From positions 62,001 to 126,000 of the forward strand of contig CAZCZE010000009.1 of assembly GCA_964503125.1 (NCBI GenBank): 64,000 bases of DNA, written 5' to 3'. This DNA is from FEN-1219 sp964503125. GTDB taxonomy: Bacteria; Pseudomonadota; Gammaproteobacteria; Steroidobacterales; Rariloculaceae. The notes under the pieces are model-generated. The model was not told the origin of the DNA, searched no databases, and saw nothing but the letters and a program-made list of their open reading frames with translations. A program made the position numbers and the translations under genes. Shown here piece by piece: positions 26,470 through 34,393 of the stretch. Positions within the stretch are counted from its first letter, which is position 1. Every line of letters starts with the position of its first letter.

Positions 26470-27006
26470 ATGAAATTCATGGGTCGCGCCGCGCGCATGG
26501 AGCGGCATCACAAGCGCCACAAGGCGAGGGCCGCGATCAATCTCGTGTCGATGATGGACATCTTCACGATTCTCGTGTTCTTCCTGCTCGTGAACTCGAG
26601 CGACGTCGACGTCCTTCCGAACGCCAGGGACATCGTGCTGCCGGACTCGACGGCCGAGGCGAAGGCGCGCGAGTCCGTCGTCGTGTTGCTGACCGACACG
26701 CAGGTGCTCGTGCAAGGCCGGCCCGTCGCCGAGCTCGCGACGATCAACGCGTCTGCCGCGGTGATCATCCCCGAGCTCAAGGCCGCGCTCGAGGATCAAG
26801 CCGGCCGGGCGATGCTCGCCGCCGAGGGCGACGACGCCATCGCCGATCGCGAGGTCACGATCATGGGCGACCGCGACATCCCGTATAGTCTGTTGAAGAA
26901 AATCATGGCCACCTGCACGGCTGCCGACTACGGGCGCTTGTCGCTCGCCGTTCTGCAGAAGGCCGAAAACACGGCCGGGCTCAGAGTAGCCGCGGCTGGC
27001 GGTTGA
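26470..27006 (+). CDS. ExbD/TolR-like protein with the conserved TM Asp
   Basis: 178 residues from ATG 26470, 10 bases after the first ExbD stop. The basic tail (MERHHKRHKARA) is followed by a transmembrane helix with D30 in INLVSMMDIFTILVFFLLV, the expected proton-carrying Asp. The periplasmic domain contains TDTQVLVQGRPVAEL, VTIMGDRDIPYSLLKKIMATC. It should be the energised partner of the ExbB-like stator. Its similarity to the preceding protein is limited outside the helix, so the pair is an old duplication rather than a recent one. Confidence 0.9.
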   Translation: MKFMGRAARMERHHKRHKARAAINLVSMMDIFTILVFFLLVNSSDVDVLPNARDIVLPDSTAEAKARESVVVLLTDTQVLVQGRPVAELATINASAAVIIPELKAALEDQAGRAMLAAEGDDAIADREVTIMGDRDIPYSLLKKIMATCTAADYGRLSLAVLQKAENTAGLRVAAAGG

Positions 27007-27016
27007 GGCTCGATCG

Positions 27017-27997
27017 ATGACCGCCGCGGCGACAATCTATCGAGTCTACGACCTGCCCTGGACGACGGGCGAGGAGGAGCAGGCGCGGCTGCGCAAGTTT
27101 CTCCGGATCGCGTTGGTCGGGCTCGCCGTTCTGTCGCTCGTCATGTCGTTCCTGCCCGTGCCCGAGCCGAGCGCCACGGAGGTGCAGGAGATTCCCAGGC
27201 GCCTCGCGCGGCTCGTCGTCGAGCGGCAGACGCCGCCGCCTCCGCCGCCGCCGGTCGTGCGCGAGGAGCCCGTGCTGCCGCCGGTCGTCGAGCCCGAGCC
27301 GGTCGTCGAGCAACGCCGCGTGGAGCCGGAGCCCGTCGTCGACAACGAGCCGCCGCCGGCTCCCGTCGATACGACGACGCAAGCCCGCGAGCGAGCGCGC
27401 TCGGCCGGTGTCCTCCAATTCGCCTCGCAACTCTCTGCGCTGCGCACCAACGCCGATGCGGCAGCGAATCGACTCGAGCGCACGGGCACCACGGGTCCCG
27501 GCGATGTGCCCGTCAACGAGCGTTCGCTGATCACCTCGCGCGTCGGCACGGCCAGCAGCGGCATCAACACGGCGGCTTTGAGCCGCAACACGGGCGGCGG
27601 GGGCTTAAGCGCCCGCACGACGACGGTCGTCGAGAGCCCCGTCGAGGGCATCGGCTTCGGTCCCGCGGGGGGCGCCGCGCAACGTTCCGGCGCCAGCGAC
27701 AAGGCGTCGCGTAGCCGCGAAGAAATCGAGCGTGTGTTCGACGCCAACAAGGGCCGAATCTTCACGCTCTACAATCGCGCGCTGCGCGAGAATCCGGCGC
27801 TCCAGGGCAAGGTCGTGCTGAGACTCACGATCGCTCCCGACGGCCGCGTGACTTTCTGCGAAGTCGTGTCCTCGGAGCTCGGCGACGCGGAGCTCGAGAA
27901 GGCGCTCGTCCAACGAGTGCTGCAATTTCAGTTCGAGGCTCGCGACGACGTCGAAGCCATCACGACAACCAAGCCGATCGACTTCTTCCCAGCCTGA
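27017..27997 (+). CDS. TonB-like protein with AgmX/PglI-type C-terminal domain
   Basis: 326 residues from ATG 27017. Cytoplasmic N-terminus (1-28), one transmembrane helix (about 30-46), a Pro/Glu/Val-rich periplasmic spacer (about 72-118, starting at PPPPPPPVVREEPV), a low-complexity middle, and a C-terminal domain (about 238-326: SREEIERVFDANKGRIFTLYNRALR, KVVLRLTIAPDGRVTFCEVVSSELGD). The last domain is the AgmX/PglI type seen in gliding and secretion machines and is distantly like TonB-C. It is the last gene of the operon and likely the element that transmits force from the Exb complex to outer-envelope partners, perhaps the TPR proteins. Confidence 0.88.
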   Translation: MTAAATIYRVYDLPWTTGEEEQARLRKFLRIALVGLAVLSLVMSFLPVPEPSATEVQEIPRRLARLVVERQTPPPPPPPVVREEPVLPPVVEPEPVVEQRRVEPEPVVDNEPPPAPVDTTTQARERARSAGVLQFASQLSALRTNADAAANRLERTGTTGPGDVPVNERSLITSRVGTASSGINTAALSRNTGGGGLSARTTTVVESPVEGIGFGPAGGAAQRSGASDKASRSREEIERVFDANKGRIFTLYNRALRENPALQGKVVLRLTIAPDGRVTFCEVVSSELGDAELEKALVQRVLQFQFEARDDVEAITTTKPIDFFPA

Positions 27998-28082
27998 CGT
28001 TCCTTTTGTATGGCGCTCCTGGCCCCGCGTGTATAGTGGGCGAGCCCTGGGCGGTCCATGGCGCGGAAGGGGGAGAAGAACG

Positions 28083-29462
28083 ATGCAAGCCTCTGGCGCC
28101 GCGGCCGGAACGATCAACCTCACCGAAGTCATGGACAATTGCCGGATCGGCCCGCTGCAGGTCCGCGTGTTCGCGCTCTGCCTGGCCTCGCTGATCATGG
28201 ACGGCTTCGACGTCCAAGTGATGGCCTTCGTCGCGACGACGATGTTCGCCGAGTGGAACGTGCCCCCTCCGACGCTCGGTGGGCTGCTCGCATGGGGACA
28301 CGCCGGGGTCCTCGCCGGCGCCATCATCTTCAGCACGATGGCCGACAAGATCGGACGCCGCCCCGTCCTCGTCGGGGCGACGCTGTTCTATGCGGTCATG
28401 ACCGTGGCGACGGCTTTCGCGCAGGACGTCGAGCAGATGCGCTGGCTACGGTTCATTGCGGGTTTCGGCCTTGGATCCATCATTCCGAACGCGACGGCGC
28501 TCGTCGGCGAGTACAGCCCGAAGCGGACGCGCGTCGCCTGGATCATGTGCATCACGGTCGGCTTCACGGCCGGCGCTGCGATCAGCGGCTTCGTGGCGAA
28601 CGCGCTGATCGACGCGTTCGGTTGGCGCGCCGTGTTCATCTTCGGCGGCGTTGTGCCGTTCGTGATCGCAATCCTGATGTTCGTGTGGCTGCCGGAGTCC
28701 TTGCAGTTTCTCGCGGTTCGCGGGCGGAACCGCGATCGCCTCGCTAGCTGGCTGATTGAGCTCGATCCCACGCTGCGGATTGGCTCGGATACTCGGTTCA
28801 CGGCCAGCGAGACGAGTCGCCAGGGCATACCGTTCTGGCACTTGTTTCGCGAGGGTCGTGCGTTAGTGACGTTCCTGTTTTGGATCGTCAACTTCACCAA
28901 CATCCTCGCGCTGTACTCACTGGCGGGCTGGTTGCCGCTGATCTTCCAGACCCTGATGGGCTATGACCGCGGCACCGCGAATTTGCTCGGCACGTTCGTG
29001 CAAGTCGGCGGAACGGTCGGCGCCTTCGGGCTCGCGTGGCTGATCACGCGCGCGGGCTTCACTCCGATGCTCGCGCTGACGTTCGCCGTCGCCACCGTGA
29101 GCGTCGCGCTGATCGGCCAGCCCGAGTTCTCGCTGCCGATGCTGTACGTCATCGTGACCATCGCGGGCTGGTGCATCGTCGGCGGCCAACCGGGGCTTAA
29201 TGCGCTGGCGTCGAGCTACTATCCGACCTACCTCCGATCGACGGGTGTGGGCGCCGGTCTCGGCGTCGGCCGAATAGGGGCACTCGTGGGCCCGTTGATC
29301 GGCGGTGCCCTCATAGCGGCACAGTGGTCGCCGCAACAGCTGCTCTGGGCGGCCGCGGTGGCGCCGGCGATCTCGACGGCCATCATCGTGGTGTTGTGGT
29401 TGGTGCTCGGCCGGACGCCGAAACCGGCGGACGCCACCCAAGCGCCGGCGCTCGCGCACTAA
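28083..29462 (+). CDS. MFS transporter, aromatic acid:H+ symporter-like
   Basis: 459 residues from ATG 28083 with about 12 hydrophobic segments. The first helix region carries DGFDVQVMAF, close to the DGxD motif of PcaK/BenK-type carriers; the loop motif GxxxDRxGRR appears as MADKIGRRPVLV, and a second half motif lies in LGRTPKP at the end. The protein probably imports an organic (aromatic or other) acid with protons. No catabolic genes are adjacent, so the substrate is open. A TATAGT element at about 28032-28037 could be the -10 box. It is 85 bases after the TonB-like gene and likely a separate unit. Confidence 0.88.
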   Translation: MQASGAAAGTINLTEVMDNCRIGPLQVRVFALCLASLIMDGFDVQVMAFVATTMFAEWNVPPPTLGGLLAWGHAGVLAGAIIFSTMADKIGRRPVLVGATLFYAVMTVATAFAQDVEQMRWLRFIAGFGLGSIIPNATALVGEYSPKRTRVAWIMCITVGFTAGAAISGFVANALIDAFGWRAVFIFGGVVPFVIAILMFVWLPESLQFLAVRGRNRDRLASWLIELDPTLRIGSDTRFTASETSRQGIPFWHLFREGRALVTFLFWIVNFTNILALYSLAGWLPLIFQTLMGYDRGTANLLGTFVQVGGTVGAFGLAWLITRAGFTPMLALTFAVATVSVALIGQPEFSLPMLYVIVTIAGWCIVGGQPGLNALASSYYPTYLRSTGVGAGLGVGRIGALVGPLIGGALIAAQWSPQQLLWAAAVAPAISTAIIVVLWLVLGRTPKPADATQAPALAH

Positions 29463-29481
29463 CGGCAGCTTCCACTTCCGC

Positions 29482-30267
29482 ATGTCCGACGAGATCCTCG
29501 AGCTCGAAGACTTCGCGCTGGAGCTGGCCCACACGGCTGGCGGCATCGCGGCGGCGCACTTTCGCCAGCCGATCACCGTCGAGAACAAGGGTCAAGCCAA
29601 GTTCGACCCCGTGACCAACGCCGACCGCGCGATCGAGCGCGTGCTGCGCGCCGCGATCGTCGCGCGTTATCCCGACCACGGCATCGTCGCCGAGGAGGAA
29701 GGCGAGCGTAAGGCGCGCGGCGAGTACACGTGGTTCATCGATCCCATCGACGGCACGCGCGCGTTCATGACGGGCTCGCCGCTCTGGGGCACGCTGATCG
29801 GGCTCACGCGCGGGCAGCGGCCGCTGTTCGGACTGCTCGCTCAGCCCGTGCTCGAAGAGGTGTTCTTCGGCGGCCCGAGCGGCAGCTGGCTCATCAAGGC
29901 CGACCGTCGCGAGCGGCTGCGCAGCCGGCAATGCTCGAGCCTCGCGACGGCCGTGCTCGCGAGCACGCACCCCGACATGTTCGTAGGGCGCAACGCGGCG
30001 GCGTTTCAAACGTTGGCCGCGCAGTGCCTGCTCACGAGGTTCGGCGGCGATTGCTACAACTACGCGATGCTCGCGGCCGGCTACATCGATCTCGTCGTCG
30101 AGAGCCAGCTCAAGTCCTACGACATCGTGCCGTTGATCCCGATCCTCGAGGGCGCCGGTTGCGTCGTGACCGACTGGCAGGGCGGCGTGCCGCTCGCCGG
30201 CGGCGACGTGGTCGCGGCGGCGACCCGCGACCTGCACCGCGCCGCGCTCGCCGTCCTCGCCGGCTGA
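29482..30267 (+). CDS. Inositol monophosphatase-family phosphatase, HisN-like
   Basis: 261 residues. Metal motifs of the IMPase family are complete: DPVTNADRAIE, EEEGE near residue 74, D-P-I-D-G-T-R (90s, DPIDGTRAFM) and the late GGDCYNYAMLAAGYIDLVVE with SYDIVPL. The FMTGSPLWGTLIGL stretch points to histidinol-phosphatase (HisN), which dephosphorylates L-histidinol phosphate; inositol-1-phosphate or PAP could be alternatives. It starts 19 bases after the MFS gene. No other his genes are nearby. Confidence 0.87.
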   Translation: MSDEILELEDFALELAHTAGGIAAAHFRQPITVENKGQAKFDPVTNADRAIERVLRAAIVARYPDHGIVAEEEGERKARGEYTWFIDPIDGTRAFMTGSPLWGTLIGLTRGQRPLFGLLAQPVLEEVFFGGPSGSWLIKADRRERLRSRQCSSLATAVLASTHPDMFVGRNAAAFQTLAAQCLLTRFGGDCYNYAMLAAGYIDLVVESQLKSYDIVPLIPILEGAGCVVTDWQGGVPLAGGDVVAAATRDLHRAALAVLAG

Positions 30268-30360
30268 TTCCCTCGTCAAGGTCTGTGACCGCGTTCGTGG
30301 CGCCTGCCGCGCAAGGGCGCTAGCCTTGGTTTCGGTGCCTGGTATCGGGTTTGACAGAAT

Positions 30361-30711
30361 ATGGGTCAACCAGCCGACAAGGACGTCGAAGACGCGCAGG
30401 AGACGCCGCAGCAACCCGTGGGCAAGGTCGAGCACGACGCCCGCGGTAAGGCCGTCTGGCGCTGGGCTACCGACGTGCTCGAGAGCACGTCGGTCCTGTT
30501 GAAGCGTCTGGAGAACCGCGCGCTCGCGCTCGAGCCCACGCAGAAGGTGCCCGTCTTACGCGGCGCCGATGGTGCGGGGAAACAGCCGGGCGGCGGCGGC
30601 GCCAAGGACGACGGCGACGAGGATCTATCGCTTAAGCATCCGGCCGCCGCGCGCTCGCGCGGCAAGGGCCCGGACAGCGGCGGCGGGTTCGATCCCTACA
30701 ACTCGCGCTGA
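30361..30711 (+). CDS. Conserved small hydrophilic protein
   Basis: 116 residues from ATG 30361. It starts with a charged segment, then VEHDARGKAVWRWATD and STSVLLKRLENRALALE, a Gly/Asp-rich low-complexity linker and a final GGGFDPYNSR. I recognise this pattern (WRWA..., LKRLE, GFDPYN at the end) from other gammaproteobacterial hypothetical proteins, which supports it as a real gene. Probably cytoplasmic and partly disordered. No function known. A possible promoter of the next gene (TATAGT, 30738-30743) begins 27 bases after its stop. Confidence 0.75.
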   Translation: MGQPADKDVEDAQETPQQPVGKVEHDARGKAVWRWATDVLESTSVLLKRLENRALALEPTQKVPVLRGADGAGKQPGGGGAKDDGDEDLSLKHPAAARSRGKGPDSGGGFDPYNSR

Positions 30712-30778
30712 GCGCCGGCCGCTCGGCGGCCCTCTGCTATAGTCGCGACGCCCCTCGTGGTCGTCCGGCAGATCGTGC

Positions 30779-31099
30779 ATGGTCAAGCTCGTCGTCACCG
30801 ACAAGGAAGGGCGTGACGTCGAGGTCGACGCGCGCCTCGGCCTGTCGATCATGGAGAACATCCGCGGCCTGCCGCTCACCGTCGAGGCCACCTGCGGTGG
30901 CATGTGCGCGTGCGCCACGTGCCACGTGCTCGTCGATCCTGAGTGGGTGGCGCGACTACCCCCGCGCCGTTACGAGGAGCGCGCGATGCTCGCGACGTCG
31001 CCTTCGTTCGACGTGCAGCGCTCGCGGCTCTCCTGCCAGATCGCCGTGACGACGGAGCTCGACGGGCTGCACTTCACTGTGGCGCCCGACGATCCCTGA
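30779..31099 (+). CDS. [2Fe-2S] ferredoxin, adrenodoxin/Fdx type
   Basis: 106 residues, full length for a vertebrate-type ferredoxin. Cluster ligands are C39, C45, C48 (CGGMCACATC) and C86 (LSCQI), the CX5CX2C...C pattern; C43 is an additional non-ligand cysteine. It carries electrons to an unidentified oxygenase or cytochrome P450. The gene is monocistronic as far as seen, with a TATAGT box at 30738-30743. A short CGGAGC/GCTCCG hairpin at 31112-31126 follows its stop. Confidence 0.92.
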   Translation: MVKLVVTDKEGRDVEVDARLGLSIMENIRGLPLTVEATCGGMCACATCHVLVDPEWVARLPPRRYEERAMLATSPSFDVQRSRLSCQIAVTTELDGLHFTVAPDDP

Positions 31100-31141
31100 A
31101 GGGCTCTTCTCCGGAGCGCTGCTCCGTCCTGGTGCAGCGCC

Positions 31142-31156
31142 GCACCAACCTGGTGC
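31142..31156. promoter_or_regulatory. NtrC binding site
   Basis: GCACCA-ACC-TGGTGC is a perfect dyad with the spacing and half-sites of NtrC-P sites in enterobacterial glnA. An additional half-site TGGTGC lies at 31130-31135. Its centre is about 100 bases before the predicted transcription start of the porin-glnK-amtB operon. Confidence 0.8.
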
Positions 31157-31221
31157 TCGCGGCTTCGTGTAACACGCGCGTAGTCAGCGCTAACTCTCTG
31201 ATTTTCATTGCCGTGGGCCGA

Positions 31222-31237
31222 TGGCACGGATGGTGCA
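31222..31237 (+). promoter_or_regulatory. Sigma-54 promoter of the porin-glnK-amtB operon
   Basis: TGGCACG, GATG, GTGCA matches the -24/-12 consensus TGGCACG-N4-TTGCW at all but one base with correct spacing. Predicted start of transcription is near 31248, giving a leader of about 40 bases with AGGAG before ATG 31287. Confidence 0.82.
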
Positions 31238-31286
31238 ATGGCGTCGCCGTCCAGAACACTTTCCGCGCAATCAGGAGAAACGCGCC

Positions 31287-31943
31287 ATGACAATGAAGAA
31301 CCTCATCCCCGTTCTCGCCCTCTCGGCGGCCGCCGTGCCGGCCACTTCGATGGCCGAGGTTTCGGCCAACATCGGCTGGGTCAGCGAGTACATTTTCCGC
31401 GGCATCCACCAGGACGACAGCTCCGCCTACGCCGGCATCGACTATACGCAGGGCGGCTTCTATCTCGGCACCTGGGGCGCCGACGTCGGCGACGGTTTGG
31501 AGTACGACCTCTATGCGGGTTACGCGGGCGGCGAGGACTTCACCTACAAGATCGGCTACACGGCCTACCGCTACACGGACAATTTCGACGACAGCTACGA
31601 CGAGGTGAATCTCGGCGTCGGCTACGGCATTTTCGCGCTCGACATCGCGGTCGGCGAGTACGACGGCTTCGGCACGCCGGCCGACTACACGTTCACGTCG
31701 ATCACGATCTCGCCCGAGGTGGGCCCGTACTACAAGTTCGGCAGCTTCGGCGACGACTTCGACGGCGACTACCTCGAGCTCGGCTACACCTACAGCATGG
31801 AAGAAGAGGGTGTCGACCTGTCCATCGCGGCCACCTACAGCGACGACTTACCCGTGAGCGACTCGTTCGACGACGGCTTTGGCGGCGCGTCGGGCGAGTG
31901 GGCGCTCGTGTTCGGCATCAAGAAGAGCATCGGCATCAACTGA
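31287..31943 (+). CDS. TorF family putative porin
   Basis: 218 residues from ATG 31287, with AGGAG upstream. A signal peptide (MTMKNLIPVLALSAAAVPATSMA, positions 1-23) precedes a small beta-barrel with alternating aromatic strands (SANIGWVSEYIFRGIHQDD at the start of the mature chain, GYGIFALDIAVGEYDG) and many Asp residues. This matches TIGR02001 proteins. It sits first in a unit with glnK and amtB under a sigma-54/NtrC promoter, so it is likely an outer-membrane channel used during nitrogen limitation. Substrate (ammonium, urea, amino acid or other) is not determined. Confidence 0.87.
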   Translation: MTMKNLIPVLALSAAAVPATSMAEVSANIGWVSEYIFRGIHQDDSSAYAGIDYTQGGFYLGTWGADVGDGLEYDLYAGYAGGEDFTYKIGYTAYRYTDNFDDSYDEVNLGVGYGIFALDIAVGEYDGFGTPADYTFTSITISPEVGPYYKFGSFGDDFDGDYLELGYTYSMEEEGVDLSIAATYSDDLPVSDSFDDGFGGASGEWALVFGIKKSIGIN

Positions 31944-31977
31944 GCCCCACCATGAACACTACAACGAGGTATTGGAC

Positions 31978-32316
31978 ATGAAACTCATCACGGCGGTCAT
32001 CAAGCCGTTCAAGCTCGAGGACGTTCGCCAGGCCTTGGCCGAGGCGGGCGTGCAGGGCATGACGGTGACCGAGGTCAAGGGCTTCGGCCGGCAGAAGGGC
32101 CACACGGAGCTCTATCGCGGCGCCGAGTACACGGTCGACTTCGTGCCCAAGACGAAGATCGAAGCGGCCGTGCCGGACTCGCTCGTGGAGCAAGCGTTGG
32201 AAGCCATCACGGGAGCCGCGGGCACGGGCTCGATCGGCGATGGCAAGGTGTTCGTCTTCGATCTCGAGCAGGCGGTACGCATCCGCACGGGCGAGACCGG
32301 CGACGCGGCGCTATGA
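31978..32316 (+). CDS. glnK: PII signal transduction protein
   Basis: 112 residues, exact PII length. The T-loop keeps Tyr46 and the uridylylation site Tyr51 (ELYRGAEYTVDFVPK); the B-loop TGSIGDGKVFV and the C-terminal RIRTGETG are intact. PII senses ATP/ADP and 2-oxoglutarate and plugs AmtB when nitrogen is plentiful. GlnK is preferred over GlnB because amtB follows directly (stop and AmtB start overlap or lie within 20 bases) and the unit has an NtrC/sigma-54 promoter. Confidence 0.95.
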   Translation: MKLITAVIKPFKLEDVRQALAEAGVQGMTVTEVKGFGRQKGHTELYRGAEYTVDFVPKTKIEAAVPDSLVEQALEAITGAAGTGSIGDGKVFVFDLEQAVRIRTGETGDAAL

Positions 32317-32333
32317 ACGAGAGGACGATAACG

Positions 32334-33650
32334 ATGAAAATCTCAAGACAGATTTCGGCCGCGACCGCCGCGCTGTTCGCAGCACTAGGTCCGGCACTCG
32401 CCTGGGCGCAGGATGCGGCACCCGTGCCGGATAAGGGCGACACGGCCTGGATGCTGGTCAGCACGTTGCTGGTCATCATGATGGCCGTCCCCGGCCTCGC
32501 GCTGTTCTACGGCGGCCAGGTCCGCTCGAAGAACGTGTTGTCGACTCTGATGCAGGTTCTCGTGGTCTTCTCGTTGCTGACCGTGCTGTGGGTCGTCTAC
32601 GGCTACAGCCTGGCGTTCAACGGACCCGGGACCTATATCGGCGACTTCAGCCGTTTCTTCCTCATGGGTCTCACTCCGGATACCAATGCCGCCACGTTCA
32701 CCGACGGCGTCGTGATTCCCGAGTACGTGTTCGTCGTCTTCCAAGCGACGTTCGCGGCCCTGACGACCGCGCTGGCGGTCGGCGGCTTCGCGGAACGCAC
32801 GAAGTTCTCCGCCGTGTTGCTGTTCGCGGTGCTCTGGTTCACGTTCTCCTACCTGCCGATCGCACGCGCGGTGTGGTACGCCGAGGGCTTTCTGTTCCAG
32901 CTCGGCGCCCTCGACTACGCAGGCGGTACGGTCGTGCATATCAACGCGGGCATCGCCGGCCTCGTCGGCGCGCTCGTGGTTGGCAAGCGGGTGGGTTACG
33001 GCAGCGCTCCGATGCCGCCGCACAATCTGCCCTTCGTGCTGACCGGTGCCGCGCTGCTGTGGGTGGGCTGGTTCGGGTTCAACGTGGGCTCGGGCCTCGA
33101 AGCCAACAACTTCGCCGGCTTGGTGTTCCTCAACACCTTCGTCGCGACGGCTGCGGGCGTGTGCGCCTGGACCTTCGGCGAGTGGCTCTTCCGCGGCAGG
33201 CCGACGATGCTCGGCGGCGCCTCGGGTGCGATCGCGGGTCTCGTTGCCATCACGCCGTCTTGCGGCGCGGTCGGGCCGGTCGGTGCGATTGCGCTCGGCA
33301 TCATCGCGGGCCTCGTCTCCCTGTGGGCGGTCGCGGGGCTCAAGAGGATGCTCGGCTATGACGACTCGCTCGACGTCTTCGGCGTCCATGCGGTCAGCGG
33401 CATCCTCGGCGCGATCTTGACGGGTGTGTTCGGCGCAGCAGCCTTCGGTGGCGTCGCCGGCATCGAGAGCATCGGCAGCCAGGTCATGATCCAAGCGGCC
33501 GGCGTTCTTTTCACGATCGTCTGGTCGGGCGTCGTAACCTTCATCATCTTCCAGATCATCAAGATGACGATCGGGTTGCGCCCGTCACAGGATGCGGAGC
33601 GCGAGGGGCTCGATACGGCAGAGCATGGCGAGCGAGGCTACGAGCACTAA
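32334..33650 (+). CDS. amtB: Ammonium transporter
   Basis: 438 residues from ATG 32334, preceded by GAGAGG; ATG 32313, which overlaps the glnK stop, is an alternative. A signal peptide (ending LAWA) and 11 transmembrane helices are expected. The two pore histidines sit in VVHINAGIAGL and FGVHAVSGILG; the signature DYAGGTVVHINAG and the Phe gate region are present. It conducts NH4+/NH3 into the cell and is regulated by GlnK. A strong terminator follows at 33681-33717. Confidence 0.96.
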   Translation: MKISRQISAATAALFAALGPALAWAQDAAPVPDKGDTAWMLVSTLLVIMMAVPGLALFYGGQVRSKNVLSTLMQVLVVFSLLTVLWVVYGYSLAFNGPGTYIGDFSRFFLMGLTPDTNAATFTDGVVIPEYVFVVFQATFAALTTALAVGGFAERTKFSAVLLFAVLWFTFSYLPIARAVWYAEGFLFQLGALDYAGGTVVHINAGIAGLVGALVVGKRVGYGSAPMPPHNLPFVLTGAALLWVGWFGFNVGSGLEANNFAGLVFLNTFVATAAGVCAWTFGEWLFRGRPTMLGGASGAIAGLVAITPSCGAVGPVGAIALGIIAGLVSLWAVAGLKRMLGYDDSLDVFGVHAVSGILGAILTGVFGAAAFGGVAGIESIGSQVMIQAAGVLFTIVWSGVVTFIIFQIIKMTIGLRPSQDAEREGLDTAEHGERGYEH

Positions 33651-33680
33651 TAGCCTCGTTCGAGACTGAGCTCAGTCGAC

Positions 33681-33717
33681 AGCCCCGGCGGCCGCAAGGT
33701 CGCCGGGGCTTTTTTTC
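33681..33717 (+). terminator. Intrinsic terminator after amtB
   Basis: A 10-bp GC stem (AGCCCCGGCG with CGCCGGGGCT, loop of 10) followed by a run of eight T. Textbook rho-independent structure, 31 bases after the amtB stop. As the stem is symmetric it may also protect the convergent vWA gene, though the T-run favours the plus strand. Confidence 0.93.
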
Positions 33718-33733
33718 GATACGCCCGGCGAGC

Positions 33734-34393
33734 TCAGAGCAGCGTCTCGAGCCGGTCGAGGTCGTTGATGACGCGCCAGGTGCCGCCTTCGGCTTCGACC
33801 TTGCGGCGCCACGTTTCTAGGCGCTCGAGGTATTCGCGCGGGTCGACGTTGTCGCTGCGCAGCTTGGTGACGTTGAGGGCGATCACCTCGAATCCGTCCA
33901 CGGGCACGGCGAGGTCGCGCACGTAGCCCGCCTCGAGGTCTTCCTTGAGGTCCGAGAAGATGAAGATCGTCTTACGCCCCGGTTGCTTCTCGTTCAAGAA
34001 CTCGACGGCCTGCAGCAGACCGCCCGTGATGTCCGTATAGGGCGATGCTTCGACGCCGGCGAGCGACCGCTCGAGGGTCTCGGCGAACCCGCGCTTCTGC
34101 GAGTTCGCGGTGCTCGGGCGGTCGTCGAGCGTCACCTTCGCCATGATGTCGCGCTCGCTGAAGCTGCCCGTGTCGATTCGGGCCACGGCGAACGAGTCCA
34201 AGGCGTCGAGCCGCGACAGGGTGTAGTTGATGATCTGCTTCGCCTTGTCGAGCTCCTGGGCATACGTGCCCGACGTGTCGAGCAGCATATAGACGCCCGT
34301 GTTGCGCGGCGCCGCCGGCGTGCACGCCACGGTCGCGCAGGCGATGGCGACTCCCGCGGCGGTGGCGAGCGCGAGACGTTGTCGCAAGCTCAT
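33734..34393 (-). CDS. von Willebrand factor A domain lipoprotein
   Basis: 219 residues from ATG 34393, which overlaps the upstream stop (ATGA). A signal peptide with a lipobox-like TVAC (about residues 21-24) predicts a lipoprotein. The vWA fold keeps MIDAS residues: D-T-S-G-T in YMLLDTSGTY and a late FSDLKED; the rest (IINYTLSRLDALDSFAVARIDT, TDITGGLLQAVEFL, KTIFIFSDL) is typical. The partner is the polytopic protein encoded just upstream. Probably a periplasmic metal-dependent adhesion or assembly factor for that membrane protein; the pair is unknown to me. Confidence 0.8.
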   Translation of the reverse strand: MSLRQRLALATAAGVAIACATVACTPAAPRNTGVYMLLDTSGTYAQELDKAKQIINYTLSRLDALDSFAVARIDTGSFSERDIMAKVTLDDRPSTANSQKRGFAETLERSLAGVEASPYTDITGGLLQAVEFLNEKQPGRKTIFIFSDLKEDLEAGYVRDLAVPVDGFEVIALNVTKLRSDNVDPREYLERLETWRRKVEAEGGTWRVINDLDRLETLL

